DNA of 64,000 nt from Pseudomonas syringae (GCF_021605415.1 NZ_WKEQ01000023.1:26565-90564); one strand, 5' to 3'. Shown: positions 1-8,904, counted from the stretch's first letter. Made by a program: numbers and translations. Notes: generated by a model not told the origin, from the sequence alone.

Positions 1-1149
1 GGTGGCGTCGGCGATCACGGTCGGCTCGTAAAAGGTCGCGCCCAGTGCATGGCGTTTGCCGCCGAGTAACACGCGTCCACCTTTGGCTTGTGCATCTTCA
101 ACGTGGGTTTCGACTTTGCGCACAGCGGCCTCGTTAATCAGCGGGCCTTGCTCGACGTCGTCATCGAAGCCGTTCCCGACTTTCATTTGGCGCACACGCT
201 CGGTCAGGCGACGGGCGAATTCGTCGTAGATTGCGTCTTGTACATAGAAGCGATTGGTGCAGACGCAGGTCTGGCCGCTGTTGCGGAATTTACCGGCGAC
301 GGCGTTTTCCACGGCCAGATCCATGTCGGCATCATCGAAAATAATGGTCGGTGCGTTGCCGCCTAATTCCATGGAGAGTTTTTTCATGGTGTCGGCGGAT
401 TGTTTGTAGAGCAGCTTGCCCACGCGGGTCGAGCCGGTGAAGGTGATCTTGCGTACCAGGGCATTGGCGGAGAACTCTCCACCGACGGCGGCGCCGTCAC
501 CGGTCACGACGTTGACCACGCCGGCGGGGATCCCGGCTTGCTGGGCCAGCACGCCATACAGCAGGCCGGAAAAGGGTGTGAACTCAGAAGGCTTGATCAC
601 GATGGTGCAACCGGCGGCGAGGGCCGGGGCGATCTTGCGCGAGAGCATGGAAAACGGGAAATTCCATGGCGAAATCGCGCCTACGACACCGACGGGTTCT
701 CGGGTGACCAGGATCTGCCGGTCTTTCCAGGGCGACTGAATGATTTCGCCATTGATGCGCCGTGCTTCTTCGGCAAACCATTGGATGTAGTCGGCGCCGA
801 GCTTCATTTCGTTACGTGCTTCGGCCAGCGGCTTGCCTTGCTCGAGGGTGAGCATGCTGGCGAGGATGTCGAGGTTGTCGCGCACGATTTGCGCCATGCG
901 GCTGAGGAATCCTGCACGCTCGGCGGCGGTGGTCATCGACCATGTGGTGAAGGCATTGTGCGCGGCATCGATGGCACGGCGCGTTTCAGCGGTACCCACC
1001 CAAGGGATCTGGCCGATCTGTGCTTCAGTGGCCGGATCAATGACGCCGTAAACGCTGGCGTCATCCGCCGCGACCCACTGACCCCCGATGTAGTTGGCTT
1101 GTTTCAGCCAGCCGGCGGCTTTGATTTGTTCCAGGTTGGACGCTGTCAT
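1..1149 (-). CDS. NAD(P)-dependent succinate-semialdehyde dehydrogenase family protein (partial)
   Basis: Oxidises an aldehyde, most likely succinate semialdehyde, to the acid. Translating the minus strand from the ATG at 1149 gives an open frame of 383 codons that runs off the left edge, so the C-terminus is missing. Family landmarks are clear: PWNFPFSM, the FTGSTRVGK coenzyme loop, ELGGNAP with the catalytic glutamate, and the active-site cysteine in GQTCVC. The motifs match the gabD/SSADH branch of aldehyde dehydrogenases, and a second SSADH-like gene lies at 50991-52451. The substrate is inferred from family resemblance only, as there is no operon partner inside the window. Confidence 0.88.
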   Translation of the reverse strand, partial: MTASNLEQIKAAGWLKQANYIGGQWVAADDASVYGVIDPATEAQIGQIPWVGTAETRRAIDAAHNAFTTWSMTTAAERAGFLSRMAQIVRDNLDILASMLTLEQGKPLAEARNEMKLGADYIQWFAEEARRINGEIIQSPWKDRQILVTREPVGVVGAISPWNFPFSMLSRKIAPALAAGCTIVIKPSEFTPFSGLLYGVLAQQAGIPAGVVNVVTGDGAAVGGEFSANALVRKITFTGSTRVGKLLYKQSADTMKKLSMELGGNAPTIIFDDADMDLAVENAVAGKFRNSGQTCVCTNRFYVQDAIYDEFARRLTERVRQMKVGNGFDDDVEQGPLINEAAVRKVETHVEDAQAKGGRVLLGGKRHALGATFYEPTVIADAT

Positions 1150-1258
1150 GGTGTCTCCAGAAAATTCAGTGACCTGTACCGAAGCCCCCGCCGGGGACTG
1201 CGGATGGGAATAGGAAAGTGCGACGGGAGACGTTCGTTGTCTCCCGTCAGGGGCGGGC

Positions 1259-1948
1259 TCAGGCGTTGAGCGAGTTCAGTTTGGCGATGAGAACCTGAGC
1301 GGCTTCGCTGGACGAACCCGGGTTCTGGCCAGTGATCAGCAGACCGTCGCTGACCACGTAAGAGGACCAGTCATCGCCTTTGGAGTACACGCCACCGTTG
1401 GCGATCAGCATGTCTTCAACCAGGAAGGGCACGACGTCAGTCAGGCCTACCGCCGCTTCCTCGGTATTGGTGAAACCGGCGACTTTTTTGCCAGCAACCA
1501 GTGGCGTCCCGTCAGGATTTTTCACGTGACGCAGCACGCCGGGAGCGTGGCACACCAAGGCAGCGGGCTTGCCGGCGGCCAGAAAAGCCTCAATCAACTG
1601 GATCGAATTTGGATCTTCAGCCAAGTCCCACAATGGGCCGTGGCCGCCAGGGTAGAACACGGCGTCGAAATCATCCTGGGAAACGCTGTCCAGTCGCACG
1701 GTGTTGGCGAGCTGGGCGGTTGCCGCTGCATCGTTCTCGAAGCGGCGGGTCAGGTCGGTCTGAAACGATGGCTCGTTGCTCTTCGGATCCAGCGGTGGCT
1801 GGCCGCCTTTGGGCGAGGCCAGGACTATTTCGGCGTTGGCCGCGAGAAAGGCGTAGTAGGGGGCCGCCAGTTCTTCCAGCCAGAAACCAGTCTTGCGACC
1901 AGTGTTGCCCAGAGTGTCGTGCGAGGTCAGTACCATAAGAATTTTCAT
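1259..1948 (-). CDS. DJ-1/PfpI (HchA-like) type 1 glutamine amidotransferase domain protein
   Basis: A 229-residue cytosolic protein of the DJ-1/PfpI superfamily, related to Hsp31/HchA glyoxalase-III and deglycase-type proteins. The nucleophile elbow is visible as LVCHAPG, with Cys at about residue 133 followed by His, and the glycine-rich YPGGHG motif lies at about 99-104. The start is supported by AGGA about 10 bases upstream of ATG. The upstream region carries two copies of the operator also found near the NemR-like regulator gene at 2357-2959. This suggests induction by electrophiles such as methylglyoxal, quinones or hypochlorite. The exact reaction is not determined by sequence. Confidence 0.88.
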   Translation of the reverse strand: MKILMVLTSHDTLGNTGRKTGFWLEELAAPYYAFLAANAEIVLASPKGGQPPLDPKSNEPSFQTDLTRRFENDAAATAQLANTVRLDSVSQDDFDAVFYPGGHGPLWDLAEDPNSIQLIEAFLAAGKPAALVCHAPGVLRHVKNPDGTPLVAGKKVAGFTNTEEAAVGLTDVVPFLVEDMLIANGGVYSKGDDWSSYVVSDGLLITGQNPGSSSEAAQVLIAKLNSLNA

Positions 1949-2006
1949 GTTGAGCGTCCTGTTATCAGTTTGATGTCGAGGGATTACGACAAATCGAGCG
2001 GTTAAT

Positions 2007-2021
2007 TAGACTGGTCGTCTA
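2007..2021. promoter_or_regulatory. NemR-like operator, site 1
   Basis: TAGAC-TGGTC-GTCTA is a perfect 5-bp inverted repeat with a 5-bp spacer, 59 bases upstream of the DJ-1/PfpI start codon. The same framework recurs at 2198 and, with one degenerate arm, at 2981. It fits the TAGAC...GTCTA type of site used by NemR-family TetR repressors. Confidence 0.7.
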
Positions 2022-2197
2022 CAAAATAGGCGACGATAAAACATTCGGCGACCTGGAGGAGCAGGCCTGAGACAGTTTGCGGACAAGAAAGCCCATTGAC
2101 CCCGAATGAGAAGATGAGTGTAGCCAGCTCTGTGCGGTCTTCATCGCTTCGTTCCTTTTGCGGGGTGGGTGAATGTGTGGCTACAGTAACGATCTAT

Positions 2198-2212
2198 TAG
2201 ACCAGTCGTCTA
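2198..2212. promoter_or_regulatory. NemR-like operator, site 2
   Basis: TAGAC-CAGTC-GTCTA has the same arms and spacing as site 1 and lies 191 bases further upstream in the 408-base gap between the regulator's stop and the DJ-1/PfpI start. No convincing gene was seen in that gap. Two spaced sites could mean two promoters or repression by looping. Confidence 0.65.
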
Positions 2213-2356
2213 GTGTTTTTTTTATTTTTTTTCCGCGTCGCTCTTCAGGGGCTTTTTACGCGATGCGAAATAGCAGGAGATTCAGGTTGGGAGGGGAGTT
2301 GAAACAACGTGAGCAGTGCAACGCCGGGGTGGGCGAGCACCCCTTCACGTCATGCA

Positions 2357-2959
2357 TCAGGGCAGGTTGAGAATCTGCCGGGTCGTGGCCATCGCCGTCT
2401 CGAAGGGCTGAACACTTTTCGTGATTTTCACCATGACGCTGGCGCCAAGCCACAATTGGTAGAGGCTCTGCGCAACATCGTGAGGTGTACCGGTGATGGT
2501 CAGTGAACCTTCGGCCACGCCGACCTCGATCCCATTCGCAAGGCGATCAGTAATGCCGGACGTACCGCGCTTGAGCACGGCACGCATGGTTTCCGAAAGG
2601 TCGGCTACTTCCACACCCAACTTCACCGCAAGGCACTTGCCCTGGCAATCCTCAAAGGACTGGGTGTCCCGCCAGATGCGGAAGTAGTTCATCAGCCGTT
2701 GCGCCATCGTCTGGTCGGGCTGGGCAAGCGTCTGATCGATATCGTCGAGGTAGGCCTCGAAATAGTTTTCGAGCAGCGCTTCGCCAAACGCGTCTTTGGA
2801 GCCGAAGTAGTGATAGAAAGACCCCTTTGGCACACCGGCAGTGGCAAGGATCTCGTTCAAGCCCACGGCGGTATATCCTTTGGCGGCCATGATTCGTTGG
2901 CCTACATCAAGGATCCCCTGGCGGACGTCGGATGTTTCGCGGGTCTTTGGAGTATTCAT
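2357..2959 (-). CDS. TetR/AcrR family regulator, NemR/AcuR-like
   Basis: A 200-residue repressor with an N-terminal TetR helix-turn-helix, including GVPKGSFYHYFGSKDAF at about residues 42-58. The ligand domain has the stretch KCLAVKLGVEV, which in E. coli NemR surrounds the redox-sensing cysteine; here C105 and C109 are candidates. It probably represses itself and the neighbouring DJ-1/PfpI gene through the TAGAC-N5-GTCTA sites at 2007, 2198 and 2981. No clear Shine-Dalgarno sequence precedes the ATG, so the start could be weakly translated or slightly different. The inducer is inferred from family knowledge. Confidence 0.85.
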   Translation of the reverse strand: MNTPKTRETSDVRQGILDVGQRIMAAKGYTAVGLNEILATAGVPKGSFYHYFGSKDAFGEALLENYFEAYLDDIDQTLAQPDQTMAQRLMNYFRIWRDTQSFEDCQGKCLAVKLGVEVADLSETMRAVLKRGTSGITDRLANGIEVGVAEGSLTITGTPHDVAQSLYQLWLGASVMVKITKSVQPFETAMATTRQILNLP

Positions 2960-2980
2960 GGGGGGAAGGGTAGTCGTTTC

Positions 2981-2995
2981 TAGTTGATCGGTCTA
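2981..2995. promoter_or_regulatory. NemR-like operator, site 3 (autoregulation)
   Basis: TAGTT-GATCG-GTCTA has the same 15-base framework as the sites at 2007 and 2198, with one imperfect arm. It lies 21 bases upstream of the TetR-family start codon, where it could block the regulator's own promoter. Confidence 0.55.
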
Positions 2996-3149
2996 CTAGG
3001 CTTTTAGACGCGAAATGATGAGAAGTGGTGGCCGGTGCAGTCAGTACGCTGTTTGTTGCTGGCGGTCGTGACAGGCAGCTTAGCCGCAAGCTGCCAATCA
3101 CAGCACCACCGATGTTGCTTCTGCGTTCTCTGTCGCCGCCACCCGTCGG

Positions 3150-5006
3150 CTATTCCATCGCCTCCGCCACCCCCTGATCCTCACCGAGAAATCCGCCGCT
3201 CTGGTGGTGCCACAACCGCGCGTAGGTGCCATTTTTCGCGAGCAGTTCGGTGTGGGTGCCTTGTTCGATGATGCGTCCGTCGTCCATCACAATCAGTCGA
3301 TCCATGGCCGCAATCGTCGACAAACGATGGGCGATGGCGATGACGGTCTTGCCCTGCATCATCTCATCGAGGCTTTCCTGGATGGCGACTTCGACTTCCG
3401 AATCCAGCGCGCTGGTGGCCTCGTCGAGCAGCAGGATAGGGGCGTTCTTGAGCATCACGCGGGCAATGGCGATGCGCTGGCGCTGGCCGCCCGACAGCTT
3501 GATACCGCGCTCACCGACCAAGGTGTCGTAACCGTTATGACCCTGGCGGTCGCTGAGTTGGCTGATGAAACCGTCAGCCTGTGCGTCGGCGGCGGCCCTG
3601 CGGATCTGCGCGTCGGTTGCATCCGGGCGACCGTAGGCAATGTTGTCGCGGATCGAACGGTGGAGCAGGGACGTATCCTGCGTGACCATGCCGATGGCGC
3701 TGCGCAGACTGTCTTGCGTAACGTGCGCGATGTTTTGTCCGTCGATACGAATCTCGCCGCTGTCCACGTCGTAGAAACGCAGCAGCAAGTTGATCAGCGT
3801 GGATTTACCGGCTCCGGAACGGCCCACCAGGCCGATTTTTTCGCCGGGCCGGATGTTCAGGCTCAAGCCGTCAAGCACCTGCCGTTCACCGTTGTAGTTG
3901 AAGCCGACATTGTCGAACGTCACCGCGCCGCCAGATGGCACGAGCACGTCTGCATCCGGCGCATCTTTCACCTTGGGGCCGCTGGTCAGGGTCGCCATGC
4001 CGTCCTGCACGGTGCCGATGTTTTCGAACAACGAGGTCATCTGCCACATGATCCAGTGCGACATGCCGTTGATGCGCAGCGCCATGGCGGTGATCGCCGC
4101 CACCGCCCCGGTGCCGACCTCGCCCTGATGCCACAGCCATAGGGCATAGCCGCCTGCGCCGATAATCAGTGCCACCACCAGCGTCTGATTGACGATCTCG
4201 AACTGGCTGACCAGGCGCATCTGGCGAAACCCTGTGAGCTTGAAATCTTCCATCGCCGCACGCGCAAAATGCGCTTCGCGCTTGGAGTGCGAGAACAGCT
4301 TCACCGTGGTGATGTTGGTGTAAGCGTCCGAGATGCGCCCGGTCATTGATGACCGCGCATGGGCCTGTTCCTGGCCGACCTGGCCCAGGCGTGGCACGAA
4401 GTACAGCATGGCCAGGCCGAACAAAGCGATCCAGGCAATAAACGGCAGCATCAGTTTCAGCGCGAAACCGCCGGCCAGCAGGATGATCGCAATAAAGTAC
4501 ACGCCGATCCCGGGCAGGATCTCGATCACGGTAAACAGCACTTCGCGCACGGCCAGTGCTGTCTGCATCACTTTGGTTGTGACCCGGCCGGAGAACTCAT
4601 CAGAGAAGAACGAAAGGCTTTGCCGCAACATCAGCCGATGGAAGTCCCAGCGCAGCCGCAACGGCAAATTGATCGCCAGAACCTGGTGCTGCACCATCGT
4701 GCGCAGCGCCACCAGTCCGATGCTCGTGATCAGCACAATGCCGATTCCCCACAGCACGCGACTTTCCTGAGCCTGCTGCGTCGCGCCGCCGGTCTGCCAG
4801 GTCGAGAGCAGATCGACGACCTGTCCAAGGAAGGAAAACAGCCAGGCTTCATAGATCGACACGCTGGCACTAAGCAGCGCAAACGCGAGGATGTAGCCAC
4901 GTGCGCCTCGGGTGCAAGCCCACAGAAACCGCGCCAAGCCGACCGGCGGCGGCGGGGCTTCATCAGGTGGGAAAGGGTCGAGTCTTCGTTCAAACACACG
5001 AAGCAT
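3150..5006 (-). CDS. ABC transporter, fused permease/ATP-binding protein
   Basis: A half-transporter of 618 residues that exports a substrate across the inner membrane. The N-terminal part is a six-helix transmembrane domain. The C-terminal nucleotide-binding domain has Walker A GRSGAGKST, signature LSGGQRQR, Walker B LLLDEATSALD and an HRLST switch. The ATG at 5006 was chosen because AGGAGG lies five bases upstream; the open frame extends further upstream but without such a site. The architecture is that of MsbA-like or multidrug exporters, and the substrate cannot be read from sequence. It stands alone, downstream of a convergently read accessory region. Confidence 0.9.
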   Translation of the reverse strand: MLRVFERRLDPFPPDEAPPPPVGLARFLWACTRGARGYILAFALLSASVSIYEAWLFSFLGQVVDLLSTWQTGGATQQAQESRVLWGIGIVLITSIGLVALRTMVQHQVLAINLPLRLRWDFHRLMLRQSLSFFSDEFSGRVTTKVMQTALAVREVLFTVIEILPGIGVYFIAIILLAGGFALKLMLPFIAWIALFGLAMLYFVPRLGQVGQEQAHARSSMTGRISDAYTNITTVKLFSHSKREAHFARAAMEDFKLTGFRQMRLVSQFEIVNQTLVVALIIGAGGYALWLWHQGEVGTGAVAAITAMALRINGMSHWIMWQMTSLFENIGTVQDGMATLTSGPKVKDAPDADVLVPSGGAVTFDNVGFNYNGERQVLDGLSLNIRPGEKIGLVGRSGAGKSTLINLLLRFYDVDSGEIRIDGQNIAHVTQDSLRSAIGMVTQDTSLLHRSIRDNIAYGRPDATDAQIRRAAADAQADGFISQLSDRQGHNGYDTLVGERGIKLSGGQRQRIAIARVMLKNAPILLLDEATSALDSEVEVAIQESLDEMMQGKTVIAIAHRLSTIAAMDRLIVMDDGRIIEQGTHTELLAKNGTYARLWHHQSGGFLGEDQGVAEAME

Positions 5007-5205
5007 GTGGCCTCCTAAAGCGTTAAGTTTCGGCAATTCTGCCATAACGGTTGCTTTGAGGGTTTTGCGGGGCAGGGGTTCGGTGTGTTTGGCATGCGCG
5101 TTCAAGAGGGGGAACAGACATCGGCCTGCGGCGCTTTTGAGTGCTTTATCCGGCGGCGGAGGCCCAGCCGCCCCAGAGAGGCAGGCTGACCTGCCCCTCA
5201 GCGAC

Positions 5206-6036
5206 CTAACCTCGCAAAAACGCAAGCAGATCAGCGTTGATCGTATCGGCATTCGTGGTAGGCATGCCGTGCGGGAACCCAGGGTAGATTTTCAACGTAC
5301 TGTTTTGCAGCAGTTCCGCTGCCAGAACCCCGGCGTTTTCATAAGGCACGATCTGATCGTCATCGCCGTGCATCACCAGCACGGGAATCGTGATGCCCTT
5401 CAGGTCTTCGGTAAAGTCGGTCTGGGAAAAGGCGACGATCCCATCGTAATGCGCAATCGCACAGCCCATCATGCCTTGCCGCCACCAGTTGCGGATGGTG
5501 CCTTCAGACGGTTTTGCCCCCGGGCGGTTATAGCCGTAGAAAGGCCCGGCGGGTACGTCATGGTAGAACTGCGCGCGGCTGGCTTTGAGTTGTGCCTGGA
5601 GGTCGTCGAAAACCGATTTCGGCAACCCGCCCGGATTGCTTTCAGTCTTGACCATCAGTGGCGGCACGGCACTGATGATCACCGCCTTCGACACCCGATC
5701 CTGGCCGTGGCGTGCGATGTAATGGATGACTTCGCCACCGCCGGTGGAATGCCCGACATGCGCTGCGCCTTGTACGCCAAGATGATCAACCACCGCCGCG
5801 ACATCATCGGCGTAGTGATCCATGTCGTGCCCGTTCCAGACCTGACTGGATCGCCCGTGGCCACGGCGGTCGTGAGCGATGACCCGGTAGCCGTTGGCCA
5901 GAAAAAACAGCATCTGTGCGTCCCAGTCGTCCGCACTCAGCGGCCATCCGTGATGAAAGAAAATCACCTGGGCATCGCGCGGCCCCCAGTCTTTATAAAA
6001 GATCTCGACACTGTCCTGCGTTGTGACATACCCCAT
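5206..6036 (-). CDS. Alpha/beta hydrolase (arylesterase / non-heme chloroperoxidase type)
   Basis: A 276-residue alpha/beta-hydrolase fold protein. The oxyanion-hole HHGWPLS lies at about residues 28-34, DRRGHGRS follows at about 55-62, and the nucleophile elbow GHSTGG is near residue 95. A catalytic Asp in MHGDDDQ and a His in FPHGMP complete the likely triad. This pattern is typical of cofactor-free haloperoxidase/arylesterase enzymes. AGGAG eight bases before the ATG supports the start. No cofactor-binding segment or signal peptide is visible, so the protein is probably cytosolic. The physiological substrate is unknown. Confidence 0.9.
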   Translation of the reverse strand: MGYVTTQDSVEIFYKDWGPRDAQVIFFHHGWPLSADDWDAQMLFFLANGYRVIAHDRRGHGRSSQVWNGHDMDHYADDVAAVVDHLGVQGAAHVGHSTGGGEVIHYIARHGQDRVSKAVIISAVPPLMVKTESNPGGLPKSVFDDLQAQLKASRAQFYHDVPAGPFYGYNRPGAKPSEGTIRNWWRQGMMGCAIAHYDGIVAFSQTDFTEDLKGITIPVLVMHGDDDQIVPYENAGVLAAELLQNSTLKIYPGFPHGMPTTNADTINADLLAFLRG

Positions 6037-6357
6037 GTTCGCATCTCCTGTATGAAAGGGAGGCCGTGATCAGCGTCGTGTGCTGATCGCGACCTTTTTT
6101 GAACAAAGTGCAGCCCATCCGATAGGCATTTCAGATGACTGATTCCGGTCTGGTTTGCGCCGGCCCCGAATTTCGGTTTTGCGGGGTGGCAAATGAGAAT
6201 AGGCGAAGTTTGGGAAAGCTGCGGATTGGCGTCGTTCCGAGCGGCTGGCCATAAAGATGCCCGCTTTTGGCGCATGGTTTGCGTTCAACCTTGTAATTGA
6301 TCAAGACGCCCTCATAACGATGGCTATCGCCCACGTCTTCGAGAGGAAGAACCGACC
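6037..6357. promoter_or_regulatory. Divergent intergenic region between hydrolase and msrA
   Basis: This 321-base stretch separates two divergent genes and must hold both promoters. A perfect 7-bp inverted repeat (GATCAGC at 6068-6074, GCTGATC at 6082-6088) sits 32-52 bases upstream of the hydrolase start and is followed on the plus strand by a T run. It could be an operator or a terminator of an unseen transcript. No coding signal was convincing. Confidence 0.35.
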
Positions 6358-6864
6358 ATGACCACACAAACCGAAACCGCCATTCTTGCCGGCGGCTGCT
6401 TCTGGGGCATGCAGGATCTGCTGCGCCGCTATCCCGGAGTACTGAATACTCGGGTCGGGTACACCGGCGGCGATGTACCGAACGCCACCTATCGCAACCA
6501 TGGCAATCACGCCGAGGCCATTGAGATCGTCTTCGACCCTGCGGTGATCAGTTACCGACAGATCCTTGAGTTCTTCTTCCAGATACACGATCCGAGCACG
6601 CCGAACCGCCAAGGCAACGACCTCGGCCCGAGCTATCGTTCGGCGATCTATTATTTGAGCGAAGCGCAACGCGACGTGGCCGAGGATACTGCCGCCGACG
6701 TCGATGCTTCAGGCCTGTGGCCGGGGCGGGTAGTGACTGAAATCGAACCGGCGGGGCCGTTTTGGGAAGCGGAGCCGGAGCACCAGGATTATCTGGAGCG
6801 CATACCGAATGGCTACACCTGCCACTTCATCCGGCCGAACTGGAAGTTGCCAAAGCGCGGATGA
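6358..6864 (+). CDS. msrA: Peptide-methionine (S)-S-oxide reductase MsrA
   Basis: Repairs oxidised proteins by reducing methionine-S-sulfoxide. The 168-residue product has the MsrA hallmark GGCFWG, with the catalytic Cys at about residue 14, then GYTGG, the long NHAEAIEI segment, FFQIHDPS and YRSAIYY. The start ATG is preceded by GAGAGGAAGAACC. The protein is somewhat shorter than the classic long MsrA and lacks an N-terminal extension, so it is the short cytosolic form. The hairpin at 6889-6935 probably ends the transcript. Confidence 0.95.
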   Translation: MTTQTETAILAGGCFWGMQDLLRRYPGVLNTRVGYTGGDVPNATYRNHGNHAEAIEIVFDPAVISYRQILEFFFQIHDPSTPNRQGNDLGPSYRSAIYYLSEAQRDVAEDTAADVDASGLWPGRVVTEIEPAGPFWEAEPEHQDYLERIPNGYTCHFIRPNWKLPKRG

Positions 6865-6888
6865 ACAGTTGGACTGAAGAGACGCATG

Positions 6889-6935
6889 AAAAAGCGACGG
6901 ATTTATTGTTCAGGAATAAGTCCGTCGCTTTTTTA
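6889..6935. terminator. Bidirectional intrinsic terminator
   Basis: AAAAAGCGACGGA (6889-6901) and TCCGTCGCTTTTT (6921-6933) form a perfect 13-bp stem with A/T tracts on both sides. It lies between the convergent msrA and DUF2986 genes and can serve both strands. Confidence 0.85.
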
Positions 6936-6958
6936 TTGCTCGATCTGGCTTAACGCAA

Positions 6959-7117
6959 TCAGCTTTCTGAGGAGACAGCCGACGCTTGCCCGGATTCGTC
7001 CGCCTCTTTTAAGCGATCGGCTTTACTAATGTACTTGGGCTTTTTCGGTGCCAGTTTGGCGCTGGCCTTTTTCGCATTGGCCTTGAGGATCTGGTTCAGT
7101 TTCTTGCGGCGGTTCAT
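6959..7117 (-). CDS. DUF2986 family small basic protein
   Basis: A 52-residue lysine-rich protein read from ATG at 7117. Its N-terminus MNRRKKLNQILK, the alanine/lysine middle and the PKYISKADR motif match what I know of the DUF2986 family of small gamma-proteobacterial proteins. Function is unknown; the strongly basic composition suggests nucleic-acid or ribosome contact, which is inference. It converges on msrA across the shared terminator. Confidence 0.75.
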   Translation of the reverse strand: MNRRKKLNQILKANAKKASAKLAPKKPKYISKADRLKEADESGQASAVSSES

Positions 7118-7480
7118 GTTTTGTTCTCAGGCTTGCGAAGTGTCGGAGGGCATTGGCTGGAATAGTAAACCAGATGCCCGGGCAACGCTCTGAGCGTGTC
7201 AGCTCATCGGCACGGCGAACACTCTCAATACCATCGATCGTCACTCGCACTTCGCCGCTCTCGCTTTAGCCTCGGCGCTACCGGCGGATGGGCTTCTGTA
7301 TCCGCTGTCGCCGCGATGGCGCTGGTCAGTCCTTGGCCCGGGTAAAAAACCGGCGACTGGAAACAGGGCCGCAGGCATTACCTGCGACCCGGAGTTATCA
7401 CGTTTAATTTAACTCTGCGTGAGGATTTCGGGATGTTCAGGCTCACATAATCGCCACGAACCCAACGCGTGGAGCCGATC
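7118..7480. other. Intergenic region without a recognisable gene
   Basis: About 360 bases between the DUF2986 gene and the cytochrome b gene. Open frames here look like chance frames without good ribosome-binding sites. It should contain the promoters of the minus-strand DUF2986 gene and of the plus-strand cytochrome b operon. I see no RNA gene. Confidence 0.4.
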
Positions 7481-8119
7481 ATGTCAGCCTTGCCTGCGTC
7501 CCCCAGCATCATCTCGCCACGTCCGGCGAGCAGCCACCCGCGTTGGCTGCGGTTGACCCATTGGCTTAACGCGCTGGCGGTGCTGGTGTTGGTGACCAGT
7601 GGCTGGCGAATCTATAACGCCTCACCGCTCTATGACTTCAGCTTTCCCAATGAAATCACCTTGGGCGGCTGGCTGGGCGGGGCACTGCAGTGGCATTTTG
7701 CGGCGATGTGGCTGTTGTTTTTCAACGGCCTCGTTTATCTCGCCATTAACCTTTTCAGCGGACGCTTCTCACGCCAGTTTTTCCCGGTATCCCCCAAAGG
7801 CGTGTTGCATGACCTGTGGGCTGCGGTGCGCGGGCGATTAGGCCACGCCGACCTGAGCCACTACAACCAGGTGCAGCGCGTGGCTTATCTGTTCGTGATC
7901 GTCGACATCACGATGCTGGTGATTTCCGGGTTGGTGATCTGGAAGTCTGTTCAATTCGCCACCCTGCGCGAGTTGCTTGGCGGTTACGACGCAGCACGCC
8001 ATGTGCATTTCATTGCGATGGCCTTATTGATGGGGTTTGTCGCGGTGCATCTGGTAATGGTCGCCTTGGTGCCGAAAACCCTGTGGGCGATGATCGTCGG
8101 TCGCAAGGAGCGCACATGA
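7481..8119 (+). CDS. Cytochrome b/b6 domain membrane protein
   Basis: A 212-residue membrane protein with about four transmembrane helices and histidines suited to b-type haem ligation (RLTHWLNA near the N-terminus, QWHFAAMW, VHFIAMAL, AVHLVMVA). The family resembles the cytochrome b subunits of Ni/Fe-hydrogenases and thiosulfate reductases. GGAG at 7471 precedes the ATG; an upstream GTG at 7469 overlaps this site and is less likely. The stop overlaps the next start as ATGA, so it is translationally coupled to the Mo-cofactor oxidoreductase and probably passes electrons to or from it. Confidence 0.85.
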   Translation: MSALPASPSIISPRPASSHPRWLRLTHWLNALAVLVLVTSGWRIYNASPLYDFSFPNEITLGGWLGGALQWHFAAMWLLFFNGLVYLAINLFSGRFSRQFFPVSPKGVLHDLWAAVRGRLGHADLSHYNQVQRVAYLFVIVDITMLVISGLVIWKSVQFATLRELLGGYDAARHVHFIAMALLMGFVAVHLVMVALVPKTLWAMIVGRKERT

Positions 8120-8904
8120 AAAAGCGCAACGGAATCGGATTGGACGAATCATCCATCCTGACAGACGCCCGAAAAATCCTTGCTCCGCAAATGCAAATAG
8201 AAGACCGCTCGCGCCGCTCGTTCCTGCTGCGTGGCCTGACGCTCGGCGGCGTGGCCATGTTGTCCGGCTGCAACCTGAGCGACAGCGAAAGCGTGGAAAC
8301 CGCATTGTCTTCGATGTCGCGTTTCAATGATCGGGTGCAAGGCTGGTTGTTCAACCCGAACGCCATGGCGCCGACCTATCCGGCGTCGATGATTACCCGG
8401 CCGTTTCCCTTCAATGCGTTCTATGCAGAAGACGAAGCGCCTGTTGTCGACGAAGCCGAGTATCGGCTGGAAGTCACCGGGCTGGTTGCGGACAAACGCA
8501 CCTGGCGCCTCGAAGAGCTACGCGCCATGGCGCAAACCGAGCAAATCACCCGGCACATTTGCGTCGAAGGCTGGAGTGCGATTGGTCGATGGGGCGGGGT
8601 GCGGTTCAGTGATTTTCTCAAACGGATCGGCGCCGACACGAACGCCAAATATATCGGCTTCAAATGCGCCGACGACTATTACACCAGCATCGACATGGCC
8701 ACCGCACTGCATGCGCAAACGCTGCTGACGCTGACCTATGACGGCGCCATTTTGCCGCGTAAGTACGGCTTCCCGATGAAGCTGCGCATGCCGACCAAGC
8801 TGGGCTACAAGAATCCCAAGCATATTCAGGCGATATTCGTCAGCAACACCTACAGCGGTGGCTACTGGGAAGACCAGGGCTACAACTGGTTCGGCGGCAG
8901 CTGA
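8116..8904 (+). CDS. Molybdopterin-dependent oxidoreductase (sulfite-oxidase/MsrP fold), Tat-exported
   Basis: A 262-residue member of the SUOX-fold Mo-cofactor family. A twin-arginine motif RRSFLLRG lies at about residues 33-40, followed by hydrophobic residues and LSGC, a possible lipobox, so the protein may be a Tat-exported periplasmic lipoprotein. The Mo-ligating cysteine is in HICVEGWSAIGRW. AAGGAG precedes the ATG, which overlaps the cytochrome b stop. With the membrane cytochrome it forms a periplasmic redox pair comparable to YedY/YedZ (MsrPQ), but the cytochrome is of a different family. The substrate is not known. Confidence 0.88.
   Translation: MKKRNGIGLDESSILTDARKILAPQMQIEDRSRRSFLLRGLTLGGVAMLSGCNLSDSESVETALSSMSRFNDRVQGWLFNPNAMAPTYPASMITRPFPFNAFYAEDEAPVVDEAEYRLEVTGLVADKRTWRLEELRAMAQTEQITRHICVEGWSAIGRWGGVRFSDFLKRIGADTNAKYIGFKCADDYYTSIDMATALHAQTLLTLTYDGAILPRKYGFPMKLRMPTKLGYKNPKHIQAIFVSNTYSGGYWEDQGYNWFGGS

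Noticed and set aside
400..1269. 289-residue plus-strand open frame opposite the aldehyde dehydrogenase
   Set aside because: The minus strand encodes unmistakable aldehyde dehydrogenase motifs; the plus frame has low-complexity, family-free sequence typical of an antisense shadow in GC-rich DNA.
2173..2370. 65-residue plus-strand frame between the two NemR-like operators
   Set aside because: It runs through the operator and a T-rich stretch, has no ribosome-binding site and a random-looking sequence.
3204..4142. 312-residue plus-strand open frame opposite the ABC transporter
   Set aside because: It is His- and Gln-rich with no domain and mirrors Walker and signature motifs on the other strand.
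7026..7250. 74-residue minus-strand frame overlapping the DUF2986 gene
   Set aside because: It uses a different frame from the recognisable DUF2986 protein, has no good ribosome-binding site and no family resemblance.
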